Assembly (NCBI RefSeq): GCF_900166635.1
Contig: NZ_LT800497.1
Span: forward strand, 3,706,344 to 3,770,343
Source of the DNA: Oceanobacillus timonensis
GTDB lineage: Bacteria > Bacillota > Bacilli > Bacillales > Amphibacillaceae
Direction of reading: 5' to 3'
Length of the DNA stretch: 64,000 nt
Both the position numbers and the translations under genes were made by a program. The notes beneath the pieces were generated by a model that worked only from the letters and a program-made list of their open reading frames with translations, was not told the DNA's origin and did not search any database. Shown here piece after piece: positions 38,567 to 48,181 of the stretch. Each line of letters begins with the position of its first letter. Within the stretch, counting starts at the first letter, position 1.

Positions 38567-39049
38567 ATGAATATAAAGACACTTGTGGTTAACGGTATTA
38601 TTGCAGCATTATATGTTGCCGTATCTTTGCTGGTCTCGCCAGTTGCATTCGGAGCGATTCAATTTCGGATATCTGAGATGTTTAACCATTTAATTATCTT
38701 TGATAAACGATACTTTTTCGGGATTACAGTTGGTGTATTTGCTTCTAACTTATTTTCCATGGCAGGCGGTCTGGATCTCTTATTCGGAACAGCACACACT
38801 GCTATATCCTTAGGAATCATGATTTTCTTGAAAAAATATATTAAAAACACATTGGCATTATTCTTCCTGAATACGTTGATTTTCAGTTTTAATATGTTTA
38901 TTATCGCCTTTATGTTGAATATTGCCGTACATCTGCCATTCCTATTTACATGGCTTACAACTGCAGCCAGTGAATTAATCGTACTACTAATAGGTATCCC
39001 CATCTTTTATACTTTATATAAACGGATACACTTTGATAAAATGATTTAA
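38567..39049 (+). CDS. queT: Queuosine precursor transporter QueT
   Basis: 160 residues, five or six membrane helices. Family pattern: ALYVAVSLLVSPVAFGAIQFRISEMFNHLIIF, DKRYFFGITVGVFASNLFS, GGLDLLFGTAHTAISLG and ELIVLLIGIPIFYTLYKR. It is the S-component of an ECF transporter taking up preQ0/preQ1. The preQ1 riboswitch directly upstream confirms the substrate class. Confidence 0.93.
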   Translation: MNIKTLVVNGIIAALYVAVSLLVSPVAFGAIQFRISEMFNHLIIFDKRYFFGITVGVFASNLFSMAGGLDLLFGTAHTAISLGIMIFLKKYIKNTLALFFLNTLIFSFNMFIIAFMLNIAVHLPFLFTWLTTAASELIVLLIGIPIFYTLYKRIHFDKMI

Positions 39050-39054
39050 AATAG

Positions 39055-39086
39055 AAAAAGACGGTGAGGGAATCATCGTCTTTTTT
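39055..39086 (+). terminator. Terminator after queT
   Basis: AAAGACGGTGA pairs with TCATCGTCTTT around a GGGAA loop, then TTT. Stem of 11 pairs with one G-T. Confidence 0.85.
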
Positions 39087-39173
39087 ATAACTGGAAGGCA
39101 TACTTTATCATGGCATATGAACCGAACCTTTAAGCAACCAAAAACGACCATTATGGTGGAAAGAAGGCTTCAG

Positions 39174-39941
39174 ATGATTATCCGAGATCAAGGGGAACAT
39201 TTTATATTCATATCGCAAGTGGATCATGCGCTTTTATCAGGAGAAATGTTGAAACAGTTAGACCCTGTTTATTTCAATCATACGTCTTATCAGGATGCTG
39301 TTATCTATGCTGCTTACCAGCATGATTCTGGTTGGGAAGCGTTTGACCGGCAGCCTTTTTGGAATGACAAGGCAAATCAGCCGTATTCATTTATGGATTT
39401 CCCGGTGATTCCAAAAACGGTATTATATACACACGGAATAAATCAAGTTCAGGAACAAGACAGTTATGCAGCATTGCTCTGCAGTGAACATTATAAACAC
39501 TTCCTGGCAGAAGTCTCTGTGAAGGAAGCAAAAAACTTTGTGCAACAAGAAGCAGAACGACAGGAATCGCTGATCAGTACGATGAAAGATTTTGACAAGA
39601 AGCAGTTCGCAGCAGATTATACGCTTTTGCAGTTTTCTGATACGCTTTCCCTATTTGTATGTTTAAATGAAGCCGGAGCTGCGGATAAAGACCTCCACCC
39701 TTTTTTTAAAAATGGATTAGCTATATCCAACAATGCTTCTGATTTGCCATCTGCTTTTTCTATCAGCTGGGCAGATACCGAAACGATTAGTATGGACCCT
39801 TTTCCATTTTCATCCGTGTTCGCCATCGTCCTGAAATACAAAAGCATCTCCAAAACAGACATTCAACAACAGGGATTAATTGATGCTTATGAACATGCTT
39901 CTGTTTTGTCAAAAACGATATGGGTCAAACCCGCGAGATAA
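39174..39941 (+). CDS. DUF3891 protein
   Basis: 255 residues from ATG 39,174 (AAGG 7 nt upstream); longer starts at 39,117 and 39,153 are possible. The pattern MIIRDQGEHFIFISQVDHALLSGEML and AAYQHDSGWEAFDRQPFWNDKANQPYSFMDFP fits DUF3891, where His/Asp residues suggest an HD-like metal site (QVDHALLSG, YQHDSGW). No function is established. It stands alone between terminators. Confidence 0.85.
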   Translation: MIIRDQGEHFIFISQVDHALLSGEMLKQLDPVYFNHTSYQDAVIYAAYQHDSGWEAFDRQPFWNDKANQPYSFMDFPVIPKTVLYTHGINQVQEQDSYAALLCSEHYKHFLAEVSVKEAKNFVQQEAERQESLISTMKDFDKKQFAADYTLLQFSDTLSLFVCLNEAGAADKDLHPFFKNGLAISNNASDLPSAFSISWADTETISMDPFPFSSVFAIVLKYKSISKTDIQQQGLIDAYEHASVLSKTIWVKPAR

Positions 39942-39998
39942 TTACTGGCGGGTTTGATCCATAAAAATAAGGCAGGTCTTGCCCGCTGCCTTATTTTT
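39925..39998. terminator. Two stacked terminator hairpins between DUF3891 gene and metA
   Basis: First hairpin TCAAACCCGC (39,925-39,934) with GCGGGTTTGA (39,948-39,957), overlapping the DUF3891 stop. Second hairpin AAAAATAAGGCAG (39,963-39,975) with CTGCCTTATTTTT (39,986-39,998), perfect 13 pairs with T/A runs on both sides, so it can act in both directions. Confidence 0.85.
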
Positions 39999-40135
39999 AC
40001 ATATTAAAAGAGGGCCGGACGCATCCGAACCCCTTAAGTGCAAGCCGAAGCAATACACCGCAATTCATTCAATAGATCAATCAACAAAACCAAAAGAAAT
40101 CATTATCTTTAATGGTACTACATTTGCCTCTATTT

Positions 40136-41050
40136 TCACTCTCCACCCCACACATACGGAGTTTCCTGATACACATAATAATTCAACCAATTCGAAAACA
40201 ACAGACTGGAATGGCTTTTCCACCGATGCTTTGGCCGCTTGTCCGGGTCATTATCCGGATAATAATTTTCCGGTATTTCCGTATCCACCCCGCGGGCATG
40301 GTCTCTTTCATATTCTTCTTTCAGTGTTGACGCTGTATATTCTAAATGACCCGTTGCCATAATATGCTTTCCATCCTTGGAAGCAAGCAAGAATACGCCG
40401 GCCTTTTCGGACTCCGCAACCAGCTGCAAATCCGGATGGTTTTCAATTTCTTCTGCAGACACCGTTGTATAGCGGGAATGCGGTGCTAAAAATACTTCAT
40501 CAAATCCTCTCACCAGCCGCTCTTTCGGTGTCAATACGTCATGCTCAAAGATACCAAAACATTTTTTCGAAAGTGGGTGTTTATCAATGCCATAATGATG
40601 ATATAAAGCTGCCTGTGCCCCCCAACAGATATGGAGCGTGGAGGTCACATGGTCATTTGTCCAATCCATAATTTCCTGCAATTCTTCCCAATAATCCACA
40701 TCAGCAAAATCTAGATGTTCGACAGGAGAACCTGTTATAATCATGCCATCAAATGTTTTATCCCGCACTTCTTCAAACGTCTTATAAAAGGTATTCAGAT
40801 GGTTCTGACTGGTTGTCTTTGATTCATGCGAAGCCATCCTTAAAAAAGAAATCCGCACTTGCAGCGGCGTATTCCCTAAATAGCGTAACAGCTGTGTTTC
40901 TGCTTTTTGTTTTTCCGGCATTAAATTCAGAATAAGAATACTAAGCGGACGGATTTCCTGTGAAGCAGCACGCTGCTCATCCATCACAAAGATATTTTCC
41001 TCTTCTAGAATTTCTTTTGCCGGTAACTCTCTAGGAATTTTAATTGGCAT
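40136..41050 (-). CDS. metA: Homoserine O-acetyltransferase (MetA type)
   Basis: 304 residues, usual length. Catalytic Cys142 in HICWGAQA, His235 and Glu237 in TGHLEYTA are present. Residue 111 is Glu (SPVEHLDF), the residue that marks acetyl-CoA rather than succinyl-CoA use in Bacillus enzymes. First step of methionine synthesis from homoserine. I see no S-box (SAM) riboswitch in the 170 nt upstream; control is unclear. Confidence 0.93.
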   Translation of the reverse strand: MPIKIPRELPAKEILEEENIFVMDEQRAASQEIRPLSILILNLMPEKQKAETQLLRYLGNTPLQVRISFLRMASHESKTTSQNHLNTFYKTFEEVRDKTFDGMIITGSPVEHLDFADVDYWEELQEIMDWTNDHVTSTLHICWGAQAALYHHYGIDKHPLSKKCFGIFEHDVLTPKERLVRGFDEVFLAPHSRYTTVSAEEIENHPDLQLVAESEKAGVFLLASKDGKHIMATGHLEYTASTLKEEYERDHARGVDTEIPENYYPDNDPDKRPKHRWKSHSSLLFSNWLNYYVYQETPYVWGGE

Positions 41051-41221
41051 GATTTAACCTCCACTTTTATTTGTAAACTTCATTATTTCCCCAATATGAA
41101 GTATTGCTTTTTTATATCCGGTTGAACTTTTCTAAAAAATAAGTTTATCCCTATTTTAAACGCTCTTCTAAAAAGGTCAACCCTTTCTCATCTATTTTCA
41201 GAAAAAGGGACAGATGTTTAT

Positions 41222-41818
41222 TTATACTCGGGGACGCAGGATATGTACTTGTCTCATACTTTGCAAAATGAATAAAAGCTGTTCTGCCATATAATCTGCA
41301 CTATAAATAAAATCCTTTTCTGCCCATTCCGATATCATACCAATAATCGCACTTGCAAAAAAGCTCGCCTGCATTGTAGGATCCGGCTGAACCGCTTCTT
41401 TTTTTGTACGCATCAAATCGTGAATCGCCAAATCTTTTAACACATGAAAAATTTGCGCTTGAAAAGAAGGAAGCCGATCCGTCTGAAACATTAATGCATA
41501 GAAACTCTGATAATTTTCTACGTGCTCAAAAATCTTAATTGTTGAAGCAGACAACTCATTGACGACAAAAATATGCTGTTCTTTATAAGGCATGCGATAA
41601 GCTTTCATTAAATCTGCCATCACATCCTCAGTCAATTCATTTAAAATATCTGTTTGCGTCGTATAATGTCTGTAGAAAGTCCCCCTGTTCAAATCTGCAC
41701 ACTCCACAATATCAGTTACCGTAATTTTGTTAAAATCCTTCTCCTCAATTAATTGAATAAGCGCATGACGCATCGCTTTTTTTGATTTGTTAATCCGTCG
41801 ATCTTCAGGTTTTGACAT
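41222..41818 (-). CDS. TetR/AcrR-family regulator
   Basis: 198 residues. The N-terminal helix-turn-helix: KKAMRHALIQLIEEKDFNKITVTDIVECADLNRGTFYRHYTTQTDIL, then a helical ligand/dimer domain of the TetR_C_7 type (YQSFYALMFQTD, FFASAIIGMISEWAEK). It is divergent from the short-chain dehydrogenase gene 150 nt away and probably controls it. Confidence 0.9.
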   Translation of the reverse strand: MSKPEDRRINKSKKAMRHALIQLIEEKDFNKITVTDIVECADLNRGTFYRHYTTQTDILNELTEDVMADLMKAYRMPYKEQHIFVVNELSASTIKIFEHVENYQSFYALMFQTDRLPSFQAQIFHVLKDLAIHDLMRTKKEAVQPDPTMQASFFASAIIGMISEWAEKDFIYSADYMAEQLLFILQSMRQVHILRPRV

Positions 41819-41970
41819 TTGCAGATGCCTCCCAAAATGAAGTAAATAGACAAATAAGTGTGAAAGTGTTGATAAACATACAGTATCGACACGTTTTGCA
41901 TATTGTTAGCAGGTTACCCCTATTATAAGATGGATAAGAGAGGGGCACAATTTTTTAAGGAGGGCTCAAA

Positions 41971-42732
41971 ATGAAATTAAAAGACAAAGTAGCGGTTGTA
42001 ACTGGAGCAGCTTCCGGTATGGGGAAGGCGATTGCAGAATTGTATGCAAAAGAAGGCGCTAAAATAATTGTTGCAGACTTGAATTTGGAGGGTGCAGAAG
42101 AAACAGTCCAAGCAATTACGAACAGCGGCGGTACAGCAAAAGCGCTGGAAGTAAATGTTGCCAAGCTGGAAGATATCGAAAGTATGATTGATACAGCTGT
42201 TTCTTCATTTGGAACACTTGATATCTTAGTGAATAATGCTGGCATCATGGATGGCATGGAAGCTGCCGGAGATATTGGTGATGAAAAATGGGATCTTATT
42301 TTTGATGTCAATACAAAAGGTGTTATGCGCGCCATCCGAAAAGTCATTCCCATCTTCTTGAAACAAGGCAAAGGAAATATTATTAATACCGCTTCTACAG
42401 GAGGATTAAACGGAGCACATGCCGGAGCTACTTATGTTGCATCGAAACATGCCGTTGTTGGTTTAACCAAAAATACAGGCTTTATGTATGCCAAAGAAGG
42501 AATTCGCTGCAATGCCATTGCTCCGGGTGCCGTTGAAACGAATATTAGCTCTTCGATGTCAAATGTGAATGAGTTTGGAATCAGTCGCACACAATTAACA
42601 CATGGTTTATCGCCAAGGTCTGGACAATCGGAAGAAATTGCACAGGTTGCTTTATTCTTAGCTTCAGATGAATCCAGCTTTGTAAATGGAACAGTCATTA
42701 CAGCTGATGGCGGCTGGACAGCTGCTTTTTAA
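41971..42732 (+). CDS. Short-chain dehydrogenase/reductase
   Basis: 253 residues of the classical SDR family. NAD(P) motif TGAASGMG (11-18), NNAG (88-91), catalytic Asn114, Ser142, Tyr155 and Lys159 (YVASK), and the PGAVET segment. The Asp in VADLN (about 36) after strand 2 favours NAD(H). Substrate unknown. Strong AAGGAGG site. Probably repressed by the divergent TetR. Confidence 0.92.
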   Translation: MKLKDKVAVVTGAASGMGKAIAELYAKEGAKIIVADLNLEGAEETVQAITNSGGTAKALEVNVAKLEDIESMIDTAVSSFGTLDILVNNAGIMDGMEAAGDIGDEKWDLIFDVNTKGVMRAIRKVIPIFLKQGKGNIINTASTGGLNGAHAGATYVASKHAVVGLTKNTGFMYAKEGIRCNAIAPGAVETNISSSMSNVNEFGISRTQLTHGLSPRSGQSEEIAQVALFLASDESSFVNGTVITADGGWTAAF

Positions 42733-42741
42733 TATATATGT

Positions 42742-42777
42742 AAACGAATGCGGATATCGTATCTGCATTCGTTTTTT
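42742..42777 (+). terminator. Terminator after the SDR gene
   Basis: AAACGAATGC pairs with GCATTCGTTT, extended by GGATA/TATCT inside, followed by a six-T run. Confidence 0.85.
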
Positions 42778-42868
42778 ATTTGGCAAATATCCTTTATGCA
42801 CGGTTAAATTCATCTGAATTGGCTATCCTAATGAAGAAGAAATCTATAAAGGAAATGAGGTTGAACAC

Positions 42869-44467
42869 ATGTCTGATAAAGAAAAATCCACTAATCAAAC
42901 CAATATAGAAAATGATAAGACGTTAACAACCCGTCAAGGCCATCCTGTTACCAATAATCAAAATATCCGTACAGTCAGTAATCGTGGGCCGGCAACGTTA
43001 GAGAACTATGATTTCATTGAAAAAATCAGTCACTTTGACCGTGAAAAAGTGCCGGAACGTATTGTCCACGCCCGAGGCGCCGGAGCGCACGGCTATTTCG
43101 AAACCTATGGAACCGTCGGAGATGACCCTGCTTCCAAATATACTAGAGCAAAAGTTTTTCAGGATAAAGGCAAACAGACACCTGTATTTGTCCGCTTCTC
43201 AACAGTAGTTCATGGTACGCATTCTCCAGAAACGGTCCGTGATCCGCGCGGTTTTGCAGTGAAATTTTACACTGAGGATGGCAACTGGGATCTTGTAGGC
43301 AACAACATCAAGATTTTCTTTATTCGTGATGCGATGAAATTCCCAGATATGATTCATGCTTTCCGACCAGACCCCGTAACAAATATTCAAGATTCCGAGC
43401 GCTTCTTTGATTTTTGCGCCAACTCGCCAGAATCGTTTCATATGGTAACATTTATTTATTCACCGTGGGGTATTCCTGCCAATTACCGCATGATGCAAGG
43501 TTCTGGTGTAAATACCTACAAATGGGTTAATCAAGATGGAGAAGCAGTTCTTGTGAAGTACCATTGGGAGCCGAAACAAGGGATTAAAAATTTAACCATG
43601 AAAGAAGCTGCGGAAATTCAAGGCGAGAATTTTAACCATGCGACACAGGATTTATATGATGCCATTGAAAAAGAGGATTATCCGGAATGGGAACTGCTGG
43701 TACAAATCATGTCAGACGATGATCATCCGGAGCTTGATTTTGATCCATTAGATGATACCAAACTGTGGCCGGAGGATAAATTTCCATGGCTGCCGGTCGG
43801 TAAAATGGTATTAAATAAAAATCCGGAGAATTATTTTACAGAAGTAGAGCAGGCGTCATTCGGTACCGGTGTATTAGTTGACGGGCTGGATTTTTCGGAT
43901 GATAAAATGCTTCAGGGTCGTACTTTCTCCTACTCTGATACACAGCGTTATCGTGTCGGTGCGAACTACTTGCAAGTACCGATTAATGCGGCGAAAAAAC
44001 GTGTGGCAACCAATCAGGAAGGCGGCCAGTTACGTCAGCAAAATGATAAAGCACCCGGCCAGAACCCACATGTCAATTATGAACCATCTGTACTCGGCGG
44101 TCTGGAAGAGGCAGAACAAACTGGTAAAGAGTATACACCTCATGCAGAGGGAAACCTGGTACGTGAATCGATTAAACGCAATGACAACACGAAACAGGCC
44201 GGCGAAACCTTCCGTCAGTTTGAGGACTGGGAAAAAGATGAATTATTATCCAACCTGATTGGTGATTTATCAACCTGTGACAAGAAAATCCAGGATAAGA
44301 TGATTGCATTGGCAGAAGAAGCGGATGAAGAATACGGACGCCGTCTGCGAGAAGGTTTAGAGCAGACGAAAAAGCATGGCACCAGCCAAAACCCACTAGG
44401 TGCATCGGATGCCGAACAGGCTCCGAAACATGCAGAAGATATCGGACATGACGCAGATCCATATTAA
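42869..44467 (+). CDS. katA: Monofunctional haem catalase
   Basis: 532 residues, clade of KatA/KatX-like catalases. Active-site region [20 protein letters not shown] with the distal His near residue 67, NADPH/haem region [26 protein letters not shown], and haem ligand Tyr in [12 protein letters not shown] near residue 357. The acidic, His-containing C-terminal tail ([10 protein letters not shown]) is common in Bacillaceae enzymes. It breaks down hydrogen peroxide. A clear PerR box is not seen upstream. Confidence 0.95.
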   Translation: MSDKEKSTNQTNIENDKTLTTRQGHPVTNNQNIRTVSNRGPATLENYDFIEKISHFDREKVPERIVHARGAGAHGYFETYGTVGDDPASKYTRAKVFQDKGKQTPVFVRFSTVVHGTHSPETVRDPRGFAVKFYTEDGNWDLVGNNIKIFFIRDAMKFPDMIHAFRPDPVTNIQDSERFFDFCANSPESFHMVTFIYSPWGIPANYRMMQGSGVNTYKWVNQDGEAVLVKYHWEPKQGIKNLTMKEAAEIQGENFNHATQDLYDAIEKEDYPEWELLVQIMSDDDHPELDFDPLDDTKLWPEDKFPWLPVGKMVLNKNPENYFTEVEQASFGTGVLVDGLDFSDDKMLQGRTFSYSDTQRYRVGANYLQVPINAAKKRVATNQEGGQLRQQNDKAPGQNPHVNYEPSVLGGLEEAEQTGKEYTPHAEGNLVRESIKRNDNTKQAGETFRQFEDWEKDELLSNLIGDLSTCDKKIQDKMIALAEEADEEYGRRLREGLEQTKKHGTSQNPLGASDAEQAPKHAEDIGHDADPY

Positions 44468-44475
44468 TAGACAAC

Positions 44476-44514
44476 AACAGTGCCTCAAGAGCTGATGCTT
44501 TTGGAGGCACTGTT
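44476..44514. terminator. Bidirectional terminator between catalase and SRPBCC genes
   Basis: AACAGTGCCTC (44,476-44,486) pairs with GAGGCACTGTT (44,504-44,514). T-rich on the plus side; the two genes converge here. Confidence 0.85.
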
Positions 44515-44517
44515 ATT

Positions 44518-45012
44518 TTATTTATCTTCCTCTAAAAATGGTTGTACTATCTTTTTATATGCTTCATACTCCGCTTTCCATGATTCCACTGGAAAATCTA
44601 TTGGTTCCCCATTCAGCGCTGCCTGAAACATATCTAAACAGATATGCCAGCCAGCTAAATCTTTGGGAGTATGGTCATTTAGTATCGGAATATATTCTTT
44701 TAATACGAACTTACATCCCTCTTCTTCCGCTTCCAATTCAAACCGGACAGATTCATCTCCCCATTCAAATTGCCAATGAGACTGCGCTTGAAAATCTAAA
44801 ATAGAAATACCAAAGGAGTTTCCTGTCCCATCATTCATATGGAATGTCATCGTTCCATTCTTACGCAAGTCTACCACTTCTAAATTCGGCATCCATTGCT
44901 GCAGTTTGTTATTCTGTGTAAGAACAGACCATACTTCTTCTACTGTATTTTCCCAATGACGTTCAAATGTTGCTATATATTCATTTCCTACTTGTTCTAA
45001 CGTTGCTAACAT
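44518..45012 (-). CDS. SRPBCC/AHSA1-domain protein
   Basis: 164 residues: FERHWENTVEEVWSVLTQNNKLQQWMPNLEVVDLRKNG is the start of the AHSA1 (Aha1 C-terminal-like) fold, and GWHICLDMFQAALNGE closes it. Such small lipid- or ligand-binding proteins have varied roles. Stands between catalase and the flavoprotein gene. Specific ligand unknown. Confidence 0.85.
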   Translation of the reverse strand: MLATLEQVGNEYIATFERHWENTVEEVWSVLTQNNKLQQWMPNLEVVDLRKNGTMTFHMNDGTGNSFGISILDFQAQSHWQFEWGDESVRFELEAEEEGCKFVLKEYIPILNDHTPKDLAGWHICLDMFQAALNGEPIDFPVESWKAEYEAYKKIVQPFLEEDK

Positions 45013-45173
45013 CTATTTTCCCTCCTTCAATAACAATCGAATTCATTTATTAGTTTCTTGTCCAATATTGATATTTTGAACATTTTCTAACCACCTTACC
45101 AAATCTCTTTTCATCGTTGTACAGATTACATTCTCCTGTTGTTTAACCATATTAACAGGCAGGTTCCATTCTT

Positions 45174-45187
45174 TGAAAGCGATTACA
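45174..45187 (+). promoter_or_regulatory. CcpA-binding cre site
   Basis: TGAAAGCGATTACA matches the cre consensus TGWAARCGNTTWCW at every position. It lies about 75 nt before the flavoprotein start and over 160 nt upstream of the divergent SRPBCC gene. It suggests carbon catabolite control of the flavoprotein gene. No other feature is seen in 45,013-45,260. Confidence 0.75.
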
Positions 45188-45260
45188 AAAAGCATTATAC
45201 TTAAAATAGAGCATAGTATATTATAACATAACTCGAAGTATGGAAAGGGAGGTCACAATT

Positions 45261-46967
45261 TTGGAAAAACAGTGGGATAATCACTATGATGTTGTTGTCG
45301 TCGGTTCAGGTGCTGGAGGATTAACGACTGCTTTAACTGCAAAATTACGCGGACTCTCGGTCATTGTCATTGAAAAAACAGCCTTATTCGGCGGCTCCAC
45401 CTCTAAATCAGGTGGAACCATCTGGATCCCAAATAATCCTTATTTAGACGAGGCTGGAGTCAAGGATACGTATGAGCAGGCAAAAACATACTTGGATTCC
45501 ACTATCGGTGACCGAGTGCCAGACACATTAAAAAATGCTTATCTGACAAAAGGCCCGGAAATGGTATCCTATTTACATGAAAACACGGAACATTTCAGAT
45601 GGGAATACACACCCAAGTATTCCGATTATTATCCAGAAGCACCTGGTGGGTTAGCTTCAGGCAGAGCAGTTGAAGCGCAGCTTTTCGACCTTCGAAAATT
45701 AGGAGATGATTTGCAGTATTTACGTACATCTGGTTTACCAACAAAAGGGATGGTACTTAAATCAAGTGAATTCCATAAGGTGAATATGATTATGAGGACG
45801 TGGATTGGAAAGGCAAAGGCAATGAAAGTAGGAATGCGTCTTATCCGCACGCTCATTTCCGGATACAAGCCGACCACTTTGGGAGAAGCTGTTGTTGCCC
45901 GTCTATATACCTCTCTCAAAGAAGCAGGCGGTGAAGTTTGGCTCCAAACACCATTTAAAGACTTGATTTATGAAAATAATCGCGTCACAGGAATTATCGC
46001 CGAAAGAAATGGAAAGGAAGTCAACATTCAGGCTCGTCAAGGTGTTGTTTTTGCTTCGGGCGGATTTTCTCATAGTAAAGAACTGCGGGAAAAGTATTTG
46101 CCACAGCCCACTAATACGGAATGGACATTATCAGCTGAAGAACAGACAGGTGATGTGATTGCTTCAGGAGTAAAACTGGGTGCACAATTGGATTTAATGG
46201 ACAAAATGTGGGGAACGCCTACATCCGCACCTCCTGGATCCCCGGCATTTATGCCTGTTGCGGAGCGCGCTACACCTGGATTGATTATTGTGAACAGCAA
46301 TGGCGAACGCTATATCAACGAATCCGTTCCATATCATGAATTTGTCGATCAAATGTATAAAAATAATACAGAACAAAGCTCCACCATACCATCATGGATG
46401 ATTTTTGATAAACGAGTTAAAAATCGGTATCTCGTTTTTGGAATCATGCCATTGCAGCCGCTCCCTAAAGAATGGTTTGAAAGTGGATATGCTAAAAAAG
46501 CAGATACTCCAGAAGAATTAGCGAAGCAAATCAATGTCCCTCCAGAGAAACTTGCTCACACCATTTCCAGATTTAATACCTTTGCAACAAATGGAAAAGA
46601 TGAAGATTACCATCGTGGTGACAGTGCTTATGACAGATACTATGGCGACCCGACATTGGCAAATCCGAATCTGGCATCACTAGATAAAGCACCTTACTAT
46701 GCCATCCCAATATATCCTGGCGATATTGGCACCAAAGGCGGACTTGTTATTGATGAATCTGCAAGAGTGCTGACAAAAGAGGGTCGATCCATTCCAGGAT
46801 TATATGCTACCGGAAATTGTACCGCCTCTGTCATGGGAGAAACCTATCCCAGACCAGGTGCGACGATTGGAGCATCAATGGTGTTTGGCTACGCAGCTGC
46901 AATAGATATAGCTGAAAATAGAGAAAAGAGAGACAGTCAGATTCCTAAAATAACTATGACGGTTTAG
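45261..46967 (+). CDS. FAD-dependent dehydrogenase, 3-ketosteroid dehydrogenase/fumarate reductase flavoprotein type
   Basis: 568 residues from TTG 45,261, which has GGGAGG 8 nt upstream; the ATG 21 nt before has none. FAD motif VVVVGSGAGGLTTALTAKLRGLSVIVIEK, then FGGSTSKSGGTIWIPNN, and the C-terminal GLYATGNCTASVMGETYPRPGATIGASMVFGYAAA, close to 3-ketosteroid delta-1-dehydrogenases. The true substrate may be another enone or acid. Regulated by a cre site. No steroid gene cluster is near. Confidence 0.85.
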   Translation: MEKQWDNHYDVVVVGSGAGGLTTALTAKLRGLSVIVIEKTALFGGSTSKSGGTIWIPNNPYLDEAGVKDTYEQAKTYLDSTIGDRVPDTLKNAYLTKGPEMVSYLHENTEHFRWEYTPKYSDYYPEAPGGLASGRAVEAQLFDLRKLGDDLQYLRTSGLPTKGMVLKSSEFHKVNMIMRTWIGKAKAMKVGMRLIRTLISGYKPTTLGEAVVARLYTSLKEAGGEVWLQTPFKDLIYENNRVTGIIAERNGKEVNIQARQGVVFASGGFSHSKELREKYLPQPTNTEWTLSAEEQTGDVIASGVKLGAQLDLMDKMWGTPTSAPPGSPAFMPVAERATPGLIIVNSNGERYINESVPYHEFVDQMYKNNTEQSSTIPSWMIFDKRVKNRYLVFGIMPLQPLPKEWFESGYAKKADTPEELAKQINVPPEKLAHTISRFNTFATNGKDEDYHRGDSAYDRYYGDPTLANPNLASLDKAPYYAIPIYPGDIGTKGGLVIDESARVLTKEGRSIPGLYATGNCTASVMGETYPRPGATIGASMVFGYAAAIDIAENREKRDSQIPKITMTV

Positions 46968-47081
46968 GACGTGTTTATTGAATAAGCGTGAAGAACAAAA
47001 AGGATCTCGATGAGCAGCTGCTTATCCTAACAGCCATATCAACATCCTTTTTTTTCGTGCGCTTTATTTTTAAACCCCTTA

Positions 47082-47852
47082 TCAATCACCCATTGACTTA
47101 TCCAGCACATCCAGCACTTGCCGCAGCTCTCCAACCGGTACCTGTCCCGGCGCAGAAGCTTTTTCTCCCGCTCCAAAAGTTAAAGCAGATCCGAAAACTT
47201 GACCGGATAACCGGCTGACTACTCCAAGCGGACCCATTGCCATTGTAATCATCGGTTTCTTTGTATCCTTTTTCATTTCATTTGTTGCAGCGAGCAACGC
47301 TAACACATCGTCTGTCTCCTTTGGCATAACAGCAATTTTTAATACATCACCGCCAAGCTCCTCTGCTTGTTTTAGACGACTGACAATGTCAGATTTAGGC
47401 GGTGTTTTTTGAAAATCATGATTCGAAACAATCACATATGTATGCTGTTGATGAGCTGTAGAAATCAGATTCTGAACTGTATCTTCTCCCTGATAGAGTT
47501 CAACGTCCACAAAATCGACCAGACCAGTCTCGATAACAAATTGATTCAGTGCCACATAATCCGCTGTGGAAAGCTCCTTCTCTCCTCCCTCTTGATGGCT
47601 GCGGAAGGTAAAAATAAGCGGAATTCCTTTTAAAACTGCCGTTAAGTCTTTTAACACCTGCTCCACAGCTGTATGATTTTCCACTTCTTCAAAGATATCA
47701 GCACGCCATTCTACAACATCTGCTCCCTCCTGCTGGTAACGCGCAGCCTCCTCAATAAGGGCTGCTTTTGTGGAAGAAGTTAAAGGAATACAAATACACG
47801 GTTTCCCCTCTCCCAATACGATATTTTTAACTGTTAATGCTTCTGTCATCAT
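47082..47852 (-). CDS. aroD: Type I 3-dehydroquinate dehydratase
   Basis: About 256 residues from ATG 47,852 (GGGAG upstream). Family features: EGADVVEWRADIFEE, PLIFTFRSHQEGGE, the catalytic His in VIVSNHDFQKTP, Schiff-base Lys in DVLKIAVMP, and MAMGPLGVVSRLSG. It converts 3-dehydroquinate to 3-dehydroshikimate. As a lone gene it may serve quinate or shikimate use as well as aromatic synthesis. Confidence 0.93.
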   Translation of the reverse strand: MMTEALTVKNIVLGEGKPCICIPLTSSTKAALIEEAARYQQEGADVVEWRADIFEEVENHTAVEQVLKDLTAVLKGIPLIFTFRSHQEGGEKELSTADYVALNQFVIETGLVDFVDVELYQGEDTVQNLISTAHQQHTYVIVSNHDFQKTPPKSDIVSRLKQAEELGGDVLKIAVMPKETDDVLALLAATNEMKKDTKKPMITMAMGPLGVVSRLSGQVFGSALTFGAGEKASAPGQVPVGELRQVLDVLDKSMGD

Positions 47853-48107
47853 ACATACATCTCCCATTCTCCACCAATTTTAAATGGGAACTACCTTCGT
47901 TCCTCATCTGTCTCTTACTTTTCCTTTTCATCTCATAAGGTTCTTAGGGCATTTTCTTTTTACGTTTTCAACTTACTTTCCAATATATCATACGTTTCAA
48001 ACAAATTTCTTTGCCTATTTTATATTTTCGTAAATAGGAATATTTCTTTCTATTATAGCCTATTTTGCAGAAGGCATTCTATATTTTATTGACAATTCAT
48101 CATCACA

Positions 48108-48145
48108 CTGTTACGGTTATACACATAAGTATATAACCATAACAG
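48108..48145. promoter_or_regulatory. Operator dyad for the YtrA-like regulator
   Basis: CTGTTACGGTTATA (48,108-48,121) and TATAACCATAACAG (48,132-48,145) form an inverted repeat with 13 of 14 pairs and a 10-nt centre. A TTGACA lies at 48,089-48,094, but I find no -10 at the proper distance. The rest of 47,868-48,107 is AT-rich and shows no gene. Confidence 0.7.
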
Positions 48146-48181
48146 TATACGTGTTAAAAATATATATAAAGGAGAATGTAT

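Noticed and set aside
41051..41221. SAM (S-box) riboswitch upstream of metA
   Set aside because: I looked for the conserved S-box core and a terminator; only a small hairpin is present.
42778..42868. PerR box before the catalase gene
   Set aside because: No TTATAAT-N-ATTATAA-like dyad is visible in the short leader.
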